A stretch of 64,000 nucleotides of DNA, taken from the NCBI RefSeq assembly GCF_006337165.1, contig NZ_CP040896.1, forward strand, positions 3,968,001-4,032,000, given 5' to 3'. The position numbers and the translations under genes are program-made. The notes below the pieces were generated by a model that saw only the letters and a list, made by a program, of their open reading frames with translations, ran no database searches and was not told the DNA's origin. This DNA is from Hymenobacter jejuensis (lineage in GTDB: Bacteria; Bacteroidota; Bacteroidia; Cytophagales; Hymenobacteraceae). Below are positions 16,726 through 24,887 of this stretch, in pieces (within the stretch, counting starts at the first letter, position 1; each line of letters begins with the position of its first letter).

Positions 16726-19700
16726 GCTTCGCAAGGACATTTTTCGTGGTGGGCCTCTTCCTCGGCGGGGTTAATTACCTGGATCAAATGCTTTTTGGCC
16801 GGCACGGAAACCAAAATGGAAACTGCTCTGGAGCCTTCCACTTCCTCGCGGTCGGCAGTGCCCGTTACATCGTGGAAGAGCTGAAAATCAGTCACGTAGT
16901 CCACGTAGGGTTGCTCTTCGACAAAGTTGATGAGCACCGATTTATAGATTTTGCCGCCGAAGGAAGGGCCGCGGCTGCCGCTCCCCGGAAATGCCCACGG
17001 CGACAAAAAGCGGGTGATGCTTTCCTGTAATTTCTTGGTGTAAAAGGCTTCGTCGAACCCGTCGTAGAACCGCACCTTAAAGCTGACAGCCACTTCCTCA
17101 AACTGCGGATTTTTGACGTGCAGCTTTACAAAACAGGAGATGCGCTTTTGCAGAAAATCGGCGATTTCCTGCAAAAGGCCCAAGCTGGTGTAAGGCCGCA
17201 GCGGGTCGCGCAGATTCTGAGTTTGCAGATCCGGAAGGGTCACCACCGTGACGTGCCCCGGTGCCAGTTCTTTGTAAATGCCGGTACCGCTGTCGTTTGG
17301 CTCGTAGTGTAAATGATTGATACACTTGGCTTTATAAATCTGTGGGAAAGCCTCCAGCACGAGGTGCTCGTAGTCCCAGAGCGCGATTGCGCGGTCTTTG
17401 TGCCGCAGGCGCTCGCTTATGCGCGTATAAAATGCGTCGGATGCTTCCCGGCCTCGGCCGCCAAAAGTGGCAAAGGGCTGCGTAATACTTTTGACGGCCG
17501 CCACCGGCTGATCGAGCTTGGAAATGGTGCCGGTTGGTAGCACCTTGGCCGGAAAAGCCGGGTCATTATCACGGTCGGTGAACGTGGCGCGGAGCGCCTG
17601 CGCCGCCACACTGATCAGCCGGCAAACCGCCTCGCTTTTTTCCGACACCGCGGCCCGAATCCAGTGCATCTCGGTGGGCAGCAGCGTGTTGGTAGCAGTC
17701 GCGTCGCGGGGCACGGCAAACGTGACGATGCCTGAATTCAGTAGCTCGTCGGTTTGGTCTTCTACGTCATTTTGAGGAAAGGTAATCCATTCATTGTCAC
17801 GCAAATAGCTCCAATGCACGTGTGGTTCGGGCTTTTGCGCGAGCGGGTCGGCGGTGCCGTCGGCTACCTGAAACAGCAAGGCTACATTCTGGGGCGGTTG
17901 CAACGCGCTGAGGCCAATGTAGAATTCGGCCTCGCTTTCCTGTTTGGCATTGTCGCGCTGAAAGTCGAACTGCGGCACTAGGTAAACCTTGTGCGCCGAG
18001 TTCAGCAGCGGATGTTGCTCAGCCTGCCCAAATGGCGCGACGTGGAGAAAGAGCGCTTGGCGTTTCGCAAAAGCCGCCTTATCCACAGAGTTCAGCAGGA
18101 TGGTTTGGGCAGCCTCGTAATTCAAGGAAAGCGCGTTTATCGACGGGCCAACTGGCGGGTTACCGGGGTCGCCCGCACCCGTGTCTTTGCGCAGGTATTT
18201 AAGCAGATCGGTTTGGTATTGGCTCTGCCCAAAACCGGCGGCCAATTTCAGGCGCGCAAAGCCGTGCCGGGAAGCGGTGTTGTAAAAATCATCCTCCTCC
18301 AAATCGGGCGCATCGACGACGGATGAATCCAGCTTATTGGAGAAAATAAACGTGCCGGAAGTCACCGCAATTGCCACAATGCCAGAGGCTTGCCAATTGC
18401 CAGCCTGTAGAAAATCAATGGTGATGTTTGGCACCGTGCCACTCGGATACGCGGCCGGCGTGGTCAGCCACGCCACGTCGAGCGAAGCGCTGGTAAGGTT
18501 TTTTTGAAAGGCTTCTTTCGACCCGATAATGACGGCGTTGCCAGCGACTGGCGAAGGGCCAAAAGGCTGAAACGGTTTGGACGTATCGACGGGCCCAAAG
18601 TCATTGGAAACAGCCAGCGTCTTGAGGCCCGCGACTTTTACTTTCAAGTCGATTTTCTGAACTACTGTATCCTGAAATAAAGGGTAGATGTAGTTGTCAG
18701 AATTCTGGTGCCGCAGCTTCACCAATAGGATCGGCAGGTTGGTGGCGAACGTGTAGCCGTGGGTGTCGGCAGAATACGGCGTCACGGGCGGGTCGGCGCC
18801 CGATAATTCGACGACCAATCGCAAGACGCCCGACTCGGTAGCAAACATGGTGGCGGGTTTTTCCAGCCAGCCTTTTTCGGTGGTGAGCAGGCAAATAATC
18901 TTGTCGGACAAAGCCGGGAATGTGCCCGCTGTCACCGTAAAATCGACGGTAATAGTGCGCGTGCCTTCGGCCATCCAGAGGTAGTGCGAGGCGATGGCGA
19001 AGCCAATTTCCGCCGCTGGCATCTTTATCTCGGCCAGCTTTCCATCGACGTAAATTTTGTTGAAGAAAGGATGCCACGACTTATCCGGCGAGGTCAGTTC
19101 GGCGCCCAGTCCGTCGTCGGAATTGGCAACAGCCGATGCGTACAAGCGCCCGATTTGTTTGTCGGCATTGGCATCCGTTCCCACCGGTTCTTTGCCGTGG
19201 CGGTAGATCGTTTTTAAGCTCGTTACAAGAGCCTGATTCGCTACGAAATCTCGGTCGTTGGCGAAGAAGGCTTCTTTGCCCAAGTCGTCTTTCCCAGCTT
19301 TGAATAATTCGTCTTGCCCGATCAAATACGAATCGACGTGCTTGGCTAATTCCAGCAAAAGGTGCGCGTGGGCTGGCTGCGCGGGCTTTTCGCGCAGGCG
19401 CAGAATGTCGCGGTAATAAAAATCGAGGTGCCGCTGGGTGAGTGTATTCGCCTCGTGGCGGGCGTATTCGCGCAGGCGCAGAAACGCAAGAAAGAGCGCA
19501 TAATGCGGCGCGTGGTCGTCCCAGATGGTGAATGTATTTTCCAGCGCCAATTTCGCATCGGCCACTACGCGGGCGTACACTTTCAGCAGTTGGTCGAAGA
19601 CCGACGTAAACAGGTTGTGCGTGGCAAGGTGGTTGACCTGCGCGAAGACACTGCCGCCGCTGCCGTACACCGTTGCATCGGCGGCAATACCGGCTTCGTA

Positions 19701-20348
19701 AGTGGCCCAATCGGGTGCGCCGTTGGTGATCCAGTTCTTGGACAGGCCTGCGGTGATAATGGAAAGAAATGTCGATACAGGGCCACCCAAAATGCGCATT
19801 TCCGGCGTGGGTACGGCCTCCGTCAGCACGTTAAGCGTATCGCCGGCTTTGTAGTAGGCAATCAGGCGCTTGAAGCCTTCGGCCAGTTGACCTTGAATGA
19901 GGTTTTGCAAACCGGTTTTCAGCGCAATTTCTTTCGGCAGCGCTTCGGCAAGTGCGTCGAGCTGCTTGGCCAGCGTCCCGGCGCTGCTAAACAGATAGCC
20001 CAAATGCTCTTTCAACCCCGGTTCATCCCCTTGGTTATCAAGGGTATTCAGAAAGCCAAAAAACTCACTGATTCGGATCCTGTATTGCTCGACATCCTGA
20101 ATCGAAGCCGTGGCCAGCTGCAGCGATACGTCGTCGGAAAAGAACTGCTGCCAGTCGCCGGCTGCTACGTTGCTGTCGTTGTAATACTTCAGATAACGGC
20201 TGTACGCCTGCGCAAACACCATACTGTGCGCGGGCGTGCGCTCGTCCACGGGGGCTGAGTCGGGCGAGAGCGCCTGGCTCGTGCGCTGCGCCTGACTCGT
20301 GCCTTCGCGGATGAGTTTGAGCGGGTCCGTGTTCTGAGAGCAGTCCAT
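16722..20348 (-). CDS. Baseplate J/gp47-like wedge protein (Afp11-like)
   Basis: 1208 residues. The C-terminal third carries the baseplate-J-type pattern: a TERLRHK-like block (ISERLRHKDRAIALWDYEHL), VLEAFPQIYKAKCINH, then TVVTLPDL and a final strand-rich part VKLHVKNPQFEEVAVSFKV. The N-terminal two-thirds are family-specific. The protein should form the wedge core that anchors the sheath and triggers contraction. It starts 15 bases after the gp25 gene and overlaps the Afp12-like gene by four bases (ATGA), so the two wedge subunits are probably made in fixed ratio. Confidence 0.85.
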   Translation of the reverse strand: MDCSQNTDPLKLIREGTSQAQRTSQALSPDSAPVDERTPAHSMVFAQAYSRYLKYYNDSNVAAGDWQQFFSDDVSLQLATASIQDVEQYRIRISEFFGFLNTLDNQGDEPGLKEHLGYLFSSAGTLAKQLDALAEALPKEIALKTGLQNLIQGQLAEGFKRLIAYYKAGDTLNVLTEAVPTPEMRILGGPVSTFLSIITAGLSKNWITNGAPDWATYEAGIAADATVYGSGGSVFAQVNHLATHNLFTSVFDQLLKVYARVVADAKLALENTFTIWDDHAPHYALFLAFLRLREYARHEANTLTQRHLDFYYRDILRLREKPAQPAHAHLLLELAKHVDSYLIGQDELFKAGKDDLGKEAFFANDRDFVANQALVTSLKTIYRHGKEPVGTDANADKQIGRLYASAVANSDDGLGAELTSPDKSWHPFFNKIYVDGKLAEIKMPAAEIGFAIASHYLWMAEGTRTITVDFTVTAGTFPALSDKIICLLTTEKGWLEKPATMFATESGVLRLVVELSGADPPVTPYSADTHGYTFATNLPILLVKLRHQNSDNYIYPLFQDTVVQKIDLKVKVAGLKTLAVSNDFGPVDTSKPFQPFGPSPVAGNAVIIGSKEAFQKNLTSASLDVAWLTTPAAYPSGTVPNITIDFLQAGNWQASGIVAIAVTSGTFIFSNKLDSSVVDAPDLEEDDFYNTASRHGFARLKLAAGFGQSQYQTDLLKYLRKDTGAGDPGNPPVGPSINALSLNYEAAQTILLNSVDKAAFAKRQALFLHVAPFGQAEQHPLLNSAHKVYLVPQFDFQRDNAKQESEAEFYIGLSALQPPQNVALLFQVADGTADPLAQKPEPHVHWSYLRDNEWITFPQNDVEDQTDELLNSGIVTFAVPRDATATNTLLPTEMHWIRAAVSEKSEAVCRLISVAAQALRATFTDRDNDPAFPAKVLPTGTISKLDQPVAAVKSITQPFATFGGRGREASDAFYTRISERLRHKDRAIALWDYEHLVLEAFPQIYKAKCINHLHYEPNDSGTGIYKELAPGHVTVVTLPDLQTQNLRDPLRPYTSLGLLQEIADFLQKRISCFVKLHVKNPQFEEVAVSFKVRFYDGFDEAFYTKKLQESITRFLSPWAFPGSGSRGPSFGGKIYKSVLINFVEEQPYVDYVTDFQLFHDVTGTADREEVEGSRAVSILVSVPAKKHLIQVINPAEEEAHHEKCPCEA

Positions 20349-20363
20349 TTCCGTCGATGTAGG

Positions 20364-20804
20364 TTATCGGTCCGGCAGCAGGTTGAGGGTAGTCGTCAGG
20401 TTGATATCGGTGCCCTCTTTTTTGTAGAAGGGGAAGACGAAATTGAAGCGCGAATTGGTGGTGCGCACCTTGTAAATCACCTCGATAAGCACCACGCCTT
20501 CTAGCTCGCGGCTGCTGTCGAGGCGCACGGTTTCGAGGGTAATGCGCGGCTCGAAATACAGAATCGCCGACTCGATTTTATCGGCCATCAGGGTTTTGGT
20601 GGTCGTGTCGAGGCTTTCAAACACCAGCTCTTCCATGTTGCAGCCAAACTCGGGCACCATCACCCGTTCGCCCAGCATGGTCGAGAGCAGAATCTCCAGG
20701 CTGGAGGCAATGTCTGCTTCCTGCTCCAGCATTTCCACCCCCCGAAATACGGGATTGAAAGTGGGAGGAAATGACCAGCCGCGACCGAGAAAAGTGAGGT
20801 TCAT
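20364..20804 (-). CDS. GPW/gp25 family baseplate protein (Afp9-like)
   Basis: 146 residues, the usual size for gp25. The family core is clear: LGRGWSFPPTF at the N-terminus, EILLSTMLGERVMVPEFGCN in the middle and ESAILYFEPRITLETVRLD towards the end, including the conserved GER/EFG/EPR residues. gp25 initiates sheath polymerisation and links wedges to the sheath in T4 phage, T6SS and eCIS. The Met is preceded by a 70-base gap from the PAAR gene with an AT palindrome, and the next gene begins after 15 bases. Confidence 0.95.
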   Translation of the reverse strand: MNLTFLGRGWSFPPTFNPVFRGVEMLEQEADIASSLEILLSTMLGERVMVPEFGCNMEELVFESLDTTTKTLMADKIESAILYFEPRITLETVRLDSSRELEGVVLIEVIYKVRTTNSRFNFVFPFYKKEGTDINLTTTLNLLPDR

Positions 20805-20820
20805 AAGAGATGTTTTTATT

Positions 20821-20846
20821 GTAAATTATTGATAATCAATACATTG
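20821..20846. repeat. AT-rich 3'-end palindrome after the PAAR gene
   Basis: Core ATTGATAATCAAT (20828-20840), a perfect 6+1+6 palindrome, about 35 bases beyond the PAAR stop and ahead of the gp25 start. It is a member of the recurrent family. Confidence 0.6.
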
Positions 20847-20874
20847 TGATCTAAACGAAAAATTTACGTTACGC

Positions 20875-21144
20875 TTAGCCGCCGATGAGTACGGTAGGCA
20901 TTCCTGGCCCCAGCACCGCGCCGCCCGACCCGGTTAGGTCGCCGAAACGAGCGGCTGGCAGCCCGCCAATCATCACCGTGAGCGAGCCCTTGACGATGGC
21001 ATCCACGCCGCACGTATCACCGACGCGGGCCGCCGGCAAGCCGCCAATGAGCACAGTGGGCGCTCCCGGCGGAATAATCGGCGTGGGCACGCCGCTGGTA
21101 GCCGGGCTGGAAATCATATCGGTGACGCGGGCCGCTGGAAGCAT
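20875..21144 (-). CDS. PAAR-domain spike tip protein (Afp10-like)
   Basis: 89 residues made of PAAR motifs: LPAARVTDMI at the start, GLPAARVGDTCG in the middle and GLPAARFGDLTGSGG near the end, each followed by PTVLIGG- or LTVMIGG-type strands. PAAR proteins cap the VgrG/gp5-like spike with a sharp metal-bound cone. No extension domain is fused, so the tip itself carries no effector. It starts 20 bases after the spike gene stop. Confidence 0.95.
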   Translation of the reverse strand: MLPAARVTDMISSPATSGVPTPIIPPGAPTVLIGGLPAARVGDTCGVDAIVKGSLTVMIGGLPAARFGDLTGSGGAVLGPGMPTVLIGG

Positions 21145-21164
21145 TGCAATTGATTTATAGCGCG

Positions 21165-22934
21165 TTAATTGATTCGCACCGTTCCGCCCTGGATGGTGGT
21201 CGTGGCGCTGCCTTTCACGGAAGTGCTGGCCCCAGAAAGCTCGGCGCTGCTGGTTCCGGTCGCTTTGAAGGCCGATTTGGCGGCGAGGTCGAAGTTGACG
21301 CCCTCGGCTTTGACGTCTTTTTTGGCTTTGAAAACGATGTCCTTGGTGCTTTCTATGGTGATGCCCTTTTTGTCGAGCGTGATTTTGTTGCCGTTTTGGT
21401 CTTTGATCGTGATGGCTTTGTCGGCTTCGGAAAGCGTGATCTTGTTGCCGGCAAACGTCTCAAACGCCATCACTTTTTTCTCGTCGTCGAAAGTGATTTT
21501 CAGCTTCTCCCGCGACACGTAGCCTTTATGGTGGTTCTTGTCGGAGGGCGGCACGGGGGCCGGTTTTTTGCTGCTGTGGCACATGCCCAGCACTACCGGG
21601 TGGCGCGGGTCGTCGTGCAGAAACCCCACAATCACCTCATCGCCGAGTTCCGGCCGGAAGTAAGTGCCGCGGTTGTTGCCGGCATCCAGCGTGGAAATAC
21701 GCGCCCAAGTGCCTTCTTCCTGCTCGCTGATGAGGGGCAGCCGCACTTTGATGCGGTTTTCGCCGTCGGGGTCGCCTTCCAGCTTCGTGACAACAGCAGC
21801 CCGCAGCCCGCTCACGGCCGGCAGCAACCCCGCGGCCGGCAACGGGCGTAGGTTGTAGGTTTCGGCAAATGGCTCGGGGCTGAGGCCAAACTGCACGTCG
21901 GTTTCCCAGTTGCCACGGGCAAATTGGTGCCGCACGCCCGCAATAAGCATCTTGCCTTGCATGCGTTCGCCAATGCCTTGTATATCAATAGTTTTGCCCG
22001 GCATTACGCCCGCAAAGCCCTGAAACTGCGCGCGGCCCCGCACTTTGCCAAGGCGCTCGCGCTGCAAAGCGCCGTCGGCCCAGGCCTTCAGCTCGGGCGT
22101 CGAGAGCTTGCCGCCGTGCCGCAGCAAATGCGCCGCCCCGCCCATGACTTTGGAGAGAGCGTCTGGCGTGAGGTTGCCATTTTTGGTCGTGGCAGGTTCG
22201 GCGGCTTCGGCTTCGGCTACTTTCTGTTCGGTAGCGTTCCAGCTATGTGCTTTAATGCCAGGGCTTTGCAAGCGGGCGTCAATTTCGGCGTCGAGCTCCA
22301 GCAGGGTGAAGCCAAATGCGGCGTTCACGACGGGCTCTTGCTTGGTATCGGGTTTGGCGATCCGGATTTTGCCGTCCTCGACCAGCACCAGCAAGCCGTT
22401 GGCTTCAGCGCGGCAAAGCACGAAATCCCAGTCGGTGGCCTCGTACTGCACTATTTCTTTTAGGTCGGGCTTCGTGGCTTCGACGTCTTTCGAGAGCCCG
22501 TAGCGCCCAATGATTTCCTCCAGAATGTCGCTGTCTTTTTTGCCGGCGAAATAATGGCTTTTCAACCCGCACGTCATTTTCACAGCTTCGTCGCGGCATT
22601 CGACGATCAGGAAGCTGCTGTTCTTGCGGATTTTGACGCTGTATTTGATCACAATGCCCTTAAACACCGTGTCTTCCTGCGAGCGGTAGCCGAGCTTGAT
22701 CTCAAGCTTTTTGCCCGGAATAAAGTAGTCCGCATTACCGACTGCGAAGGTGCTGCGCGACGCCTCGCCGTCCTGAATGTGCAGCGTCGCCGACGGAATC
22801 CGGTTTACTTCCCGCATCACCACAACAGACTGCACATGGATGGTACCGGGAATTTCGGCGCCTTCCACCAATATTTTAGCTGTGCAGACATCGGGCGTTG
22901 CCGGGGTAGGAATAGCGGATTCGTTGGCAGCCAT
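21165..22934 (-). CDS. Spike protein, gpD/VgrG + gp5 OB fold (Afp8-like)
   Basis: 589 residues. The N-terminal ~370 residues fit the gp27-like hub (start TPDVCTAKILVEGAEIPGTI; QGIGERMQGKMLIAGVRHQF). The gp5-type OB fold follows: KVRLPLISEQEEGTWARIST, FRPELGDEVIVGFLHDDPRHP and VVLGMCHSSKKPAP. The remainder is a repetitive beta-helix with KITLSE, ITLDKKG and IVFKAKKD strands, ending in a Ser/Thr/Gly-rich tip that should bind the PAAR protein. It lies between the LysM and PAAR genes, the normal order. Confidence 0.95.
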   Translation of the reverse strand: MAANESAIPTPATPDVCTAKILVEGAEIPGTIHVQSVVVMREVNRIPSATLHIQDGEASRSTFAVGNADYFIPGKKLEIKLGYRSQEDTVFKGIVIKYSVKIRKNSSFLIVECRDEAVKMTCGLKSHYFAGKKDSDILEEIIGRYGLSKDVEATKPDLKEIVQYEATDWDFVLCRAEANGLLVLVEDGKIRIAKPDTKQEPVVNAAFGFTLLELDAEIDARLQSPGIKAHSWNATEQKVAEAEAAEPATTKNGNLTPDALSKVMGGAAHLLRHGGKLSTPELKAWADGALQRERLGKVRGRAQFQGFAGVMPGKTIDIQGIGERMQGKMLIAGVRHQFARGNWETDVQFGLSPEPFAETYNLRPLPAAGLLPAVSGLRAAVVTKLEGDPDGENRIKVRLPLISEQEEGTWARISTLDAGNNRGTYFRPELGDEVIVGFLHDDPRHPVVLGMCHSSKKPAPVPPSDKNHHKGYVSREKLKITFDDEKKVMAFETFAGNKITLSEADKAITIKDQNGNKITLDKKGITIESTKDIVFKAKKDVKAEGVNFDLAAKSAFKATGTSSAELSGASTSVKGSATTTIQGGTVRIN

Positions 22935-22953
22935 TGGAATTCTTATGCTTTGT

Positions 22954-22978
22954 AATTACTTGATTGTCAATTAGTTAT
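22954..22978. repeat. AT-rich 3'-end palindrome after the LysM gene
   Basis: Imperfect palindrome TAATTACTTGA / TCAATTAGTTA about 24 bases beyond the LysM gene stop, in the 67-base gap before the spike gene. Confidence 0.5.
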
Positions 22979-23001
22979 ATTGAATATAGGTATGGGTTTT
23001 A

Positions 23002-23715
23002 TCATGCAGTAGTTTTATCAATGGGTGGAAAAACAAGATCTTGCCCCGGCTTTAAGTAGCGGAAATTGCCGAGCCCGTTGGCCGCCGCGACTTGCAGGTA
23101 GTAGCGGGCGTCGCCGTAAATGCGGTAGCACAACAAGGGCAGTGTGTCGCCGGCTTTCACCTGCCGGATGTGCGTGAGATCGGGTGATTTTTTGTCCTCT
23201 TTGGCCGCCCGAATCTGCTCCTCGATGCTGCTTTTAAACTTCACCCGCGCCACCGCCCGAATCGGGCTGCCGTCCGGATTGAAAAGCTTGTAGGTGATGC
23301 TCAGCTCGGTGACGCGGCCTTTGAAAATGGAATTTTGGCCCCACACCAGCTTAAAATGCCGCGGCTCGTGGGAGTCGCCTTTGTACTCGATCAGAATCTG
23401 CTTGAGCCGCTTGAGGTCGTCGGCAATGTTCTCGCGGGGCTGCCCGTCGATGATGCCAGTGTTGTCGAACAGAAACTCAAAAGTGATCTCCTCCGGCTCG
23501 GTGTATTCGTACTTAAGTTGCTTGCCGCTAGTGCCTTGGCCTTGCCCCGATTCCGAGAATTTCAGCTTGTAATCGAGGGTGTAGGTTTCCGGATTGATCA
23601 GCGCCTCGAAGTACGCGTCGTTCTGGATGGCTTCGGGGATGCCACCTTTTTCGGCTTCTTTCGAGTCTTTAAAACCCAGAATCAGCAGCTTTTCCAGTTT
23701 CCCCCCGGTGGCCAT
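23002..23715 (-). CDS. LysM-domain hub/tube-initiator protein (Afp7-like)
   Basis: 237 residues from the ATG at 23715, whose A is shared with the preceding TGA stop (TGATG); the longer frame to 23763 would run deep into the upstream gene. The N-terminal part, FEALINPETYTLDYKL with KYEYTEPEEITFEFLFDNTG, is the family core. The C-terminus is a LysM module: QVKAGDTLPLLCYRIYGDARYYLQVAAAN, then LRYLKPGQDLVFPP-like residues. In Afp, PVC and T4 (gp53-like) this subunit joins tube, spike and baseplate. The LysM here serves assembly rather than cell-wall binding. Confidence 0.93.
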   Translation of the reverse strand: MATGGKLEKLLILGFKDSKEAEKGGIPEAIQNDAYFEALINPETYTLDYKLKFSESGQGQGTSGKQLKYEYTEPEEITFEFLFDNTGIIDGQPRENIADDLKRLKQILIEYKGDSHEPRHFKLVWGQNSIFKGRVTELSITYKLFNPDGSPIRAVARVKFKSSIEEQIRAAKEDKKSPDLTHIRQVKAGDTLPLLCYRIYGDARYYLQVAAANGLGNFRYLKPGQDLVFPPIDKTTA

Positions 23716-23906
23716 CAGCGTTCTTGTTTTGCCTGAAAGATTTGCGCGACCTGCTCCACGCACTCTGCGATAATTGCCTGCTTTTCGGCCTCCGCGCTAC
23801 CATCGCGTGTCGCGGCCAGCAACGTCGTCGGCCGCGACGCCGGGGCTTGGTTTTCGGGGGCGTTTACGGTGACGCGAATGTATAATTCTTTGATTTCGAG
23901 GGGCAT
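23715..23906 (-). CDS. DUF5908 family small eCIS protein
   Basis: 63 residues from the ATG at 23906; a GTG lies one codon upstream. The opening MPLEIKELYIRVTVN is the hallmark of the DUF5908 family, found in injection-system loci next to the tube and LysM genes. The rest is Ala/Glu-rich and helical, ending CVEQVAQIFQAKQER. Function is unknown; its conserved place and size suggest a small assembly factor or linker. Its stop overlaps the LysM start by one base. Confidence 0.7.
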   Translation of the reverse strand: MPLEIKELYIRVTVNAPENQAPASRPTTLLAATRDGSAEAEKQAIIAECVEQVAQIFQAKQER

Positions 23907-23941
23907 CACGAAGGAGTTGAGAGCTTAGGTAACCGCTTGAT

Positions 23942-24379
23942 TTACTGCACGCTGAAATAACGATACATCAGTTCGAGCGTTTCGACTACCACGGCGTTGT
24001 CGTTGGAATTCAGATCCGACACCAGCCATTTTTTCGGGATGGCCTGCGTGACGTTCCAGGTGCGCAGCGGCTCGCTTTGTTCGTTCAGCAAGATGATGCT
24101 CAGATCGGTGGGCCGGAAGTCGCGGTCGCGAAACGCGGCGAGGCACCACTTGATCACGTCCGAGTCGGTGAGCATGCCGCGTTTCAGCACCAGCTCGGCG
24201 TATTTGGTGCGCACCGGCAGTTTGTGGGTAAAGCGGTTTTCGCCGCCTTCGCGGAATTCCTCCATCTCGTACTCCACCGACAGGCCCGACACCGACTGAA
24301 AGCCCGTGTCGTTCTTGTTTTTGCTGATCCCGAATTCCACGCGGTAGTAGAATCCCCAGGGCGGATAGTAGCCGGCCAC
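23942..24379 (-). CDS. Inner tube protein 2 (gp19/Afp5-like)
   Basis: 145 residues of the T4 gp19-like tube family: YPPWGFYYRVEFG, then FQSVSGLSVEYEMEEFREGG, KLPVRTKYAELVLKRGML and the final LELMYRYFS strand. No ATG is available: the in-frame TAA of the previous gene lies five codons upstream, so the start is the GTG at 24379. Two tube paralogues are usual in eCIS. The one beside the LysM gene generally forms the first, baseplate-proximal ring or rings. It is separated by 12 bases from tube protein 1. Confidence 0.92.
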   Translation of the reverse strand: MAGYYPPWGFYYRVEFGISKNKNDTGFQSVSGLSVEYEMEEFREGGENRFTHKLPVRTKYAELVLKRGMLTDSDVIKWCLAAFRDRDFRPTDLSIILLNEQSEPLRTWNVTQAIPKKWLVSDLNSNDNAVVVETLELMYRYFSVQ

Positions 24380-24391
24380 GGTCGCGGAACG

Positions 24392-24829
24392 TTAGATTTT
24401 CATCAGTTTCAGGCCTTCATGCGCGATTTCCATGCTTTCCACGGCGATTTCATTGGCGTCGGATTTCAGGTCGGGCGCCGTGATTTTCGTCGGGAAGCAG
24501 CGCGTGGCCGACCACGCTGCCACGGGCTCGTGCTTTTCGTTGAGCAGCCGAATCACCACGTCGCGGCGCCCGTTGACGCGCTCGTTGGTGATCTCGTTGA
24601 GCCAGTTGTTGAAGTCGAAATCGCCCTCAAACTTGCCGCGCTTGAAGGTCATGTTCTCGTTCTTGGTCAGCCCCGGCATTTTGATGGTGCTGAAATCGCG
24701 GCTGTCGCTGTGCCGATACTCGATTACCTGCACCTGCATGTTGAGCCCGGTAACTTCGGTAAAGCTCAGCTTGGCGCCGCCCCAGTCCACCTGAAAGTGA
24801 AACCGCGGGAGTGGATATTCCTGTGCCAT
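24392..24829 (-). CDS. Inner tube protein 1 (gp19/Afp1-like)
   Basis: 145 residues. LPRFHFQVDWGGAKLSFTEV, then GLNMQVQVIEYRHSDSRDF, MPGLTKNENMTFKRGKFEGD and VRLLNEKHEPVAAWSATRCF are the gp19-family blocks, with the ESMEIAHEGLKL end strand. As the first tube gene after the sheath it is the likely main tube subunit. Similar length to tube protein 2 but clearly diverged from it. Confidence 0.93.
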   Translation of the reverse strand: MAQEYPLPRFHFQVDWGGAKLSFTEVTGLNMQVQVIEYRHSDSRDFSTIKMPGLTKNENMTFKRGKFEGDFDFNNWLNEITNERVNGRRDVVIRLLNEKHEPVAAWSATRCFPTKITAPDLKSDANEIAVESMEIAHEGLKLMKI

Positions 24830-24887
24830 AATGCGTTACTGCGAAAAGGTGAATGGCGATAAATGGCTCACAAACAAATGGTTAGCC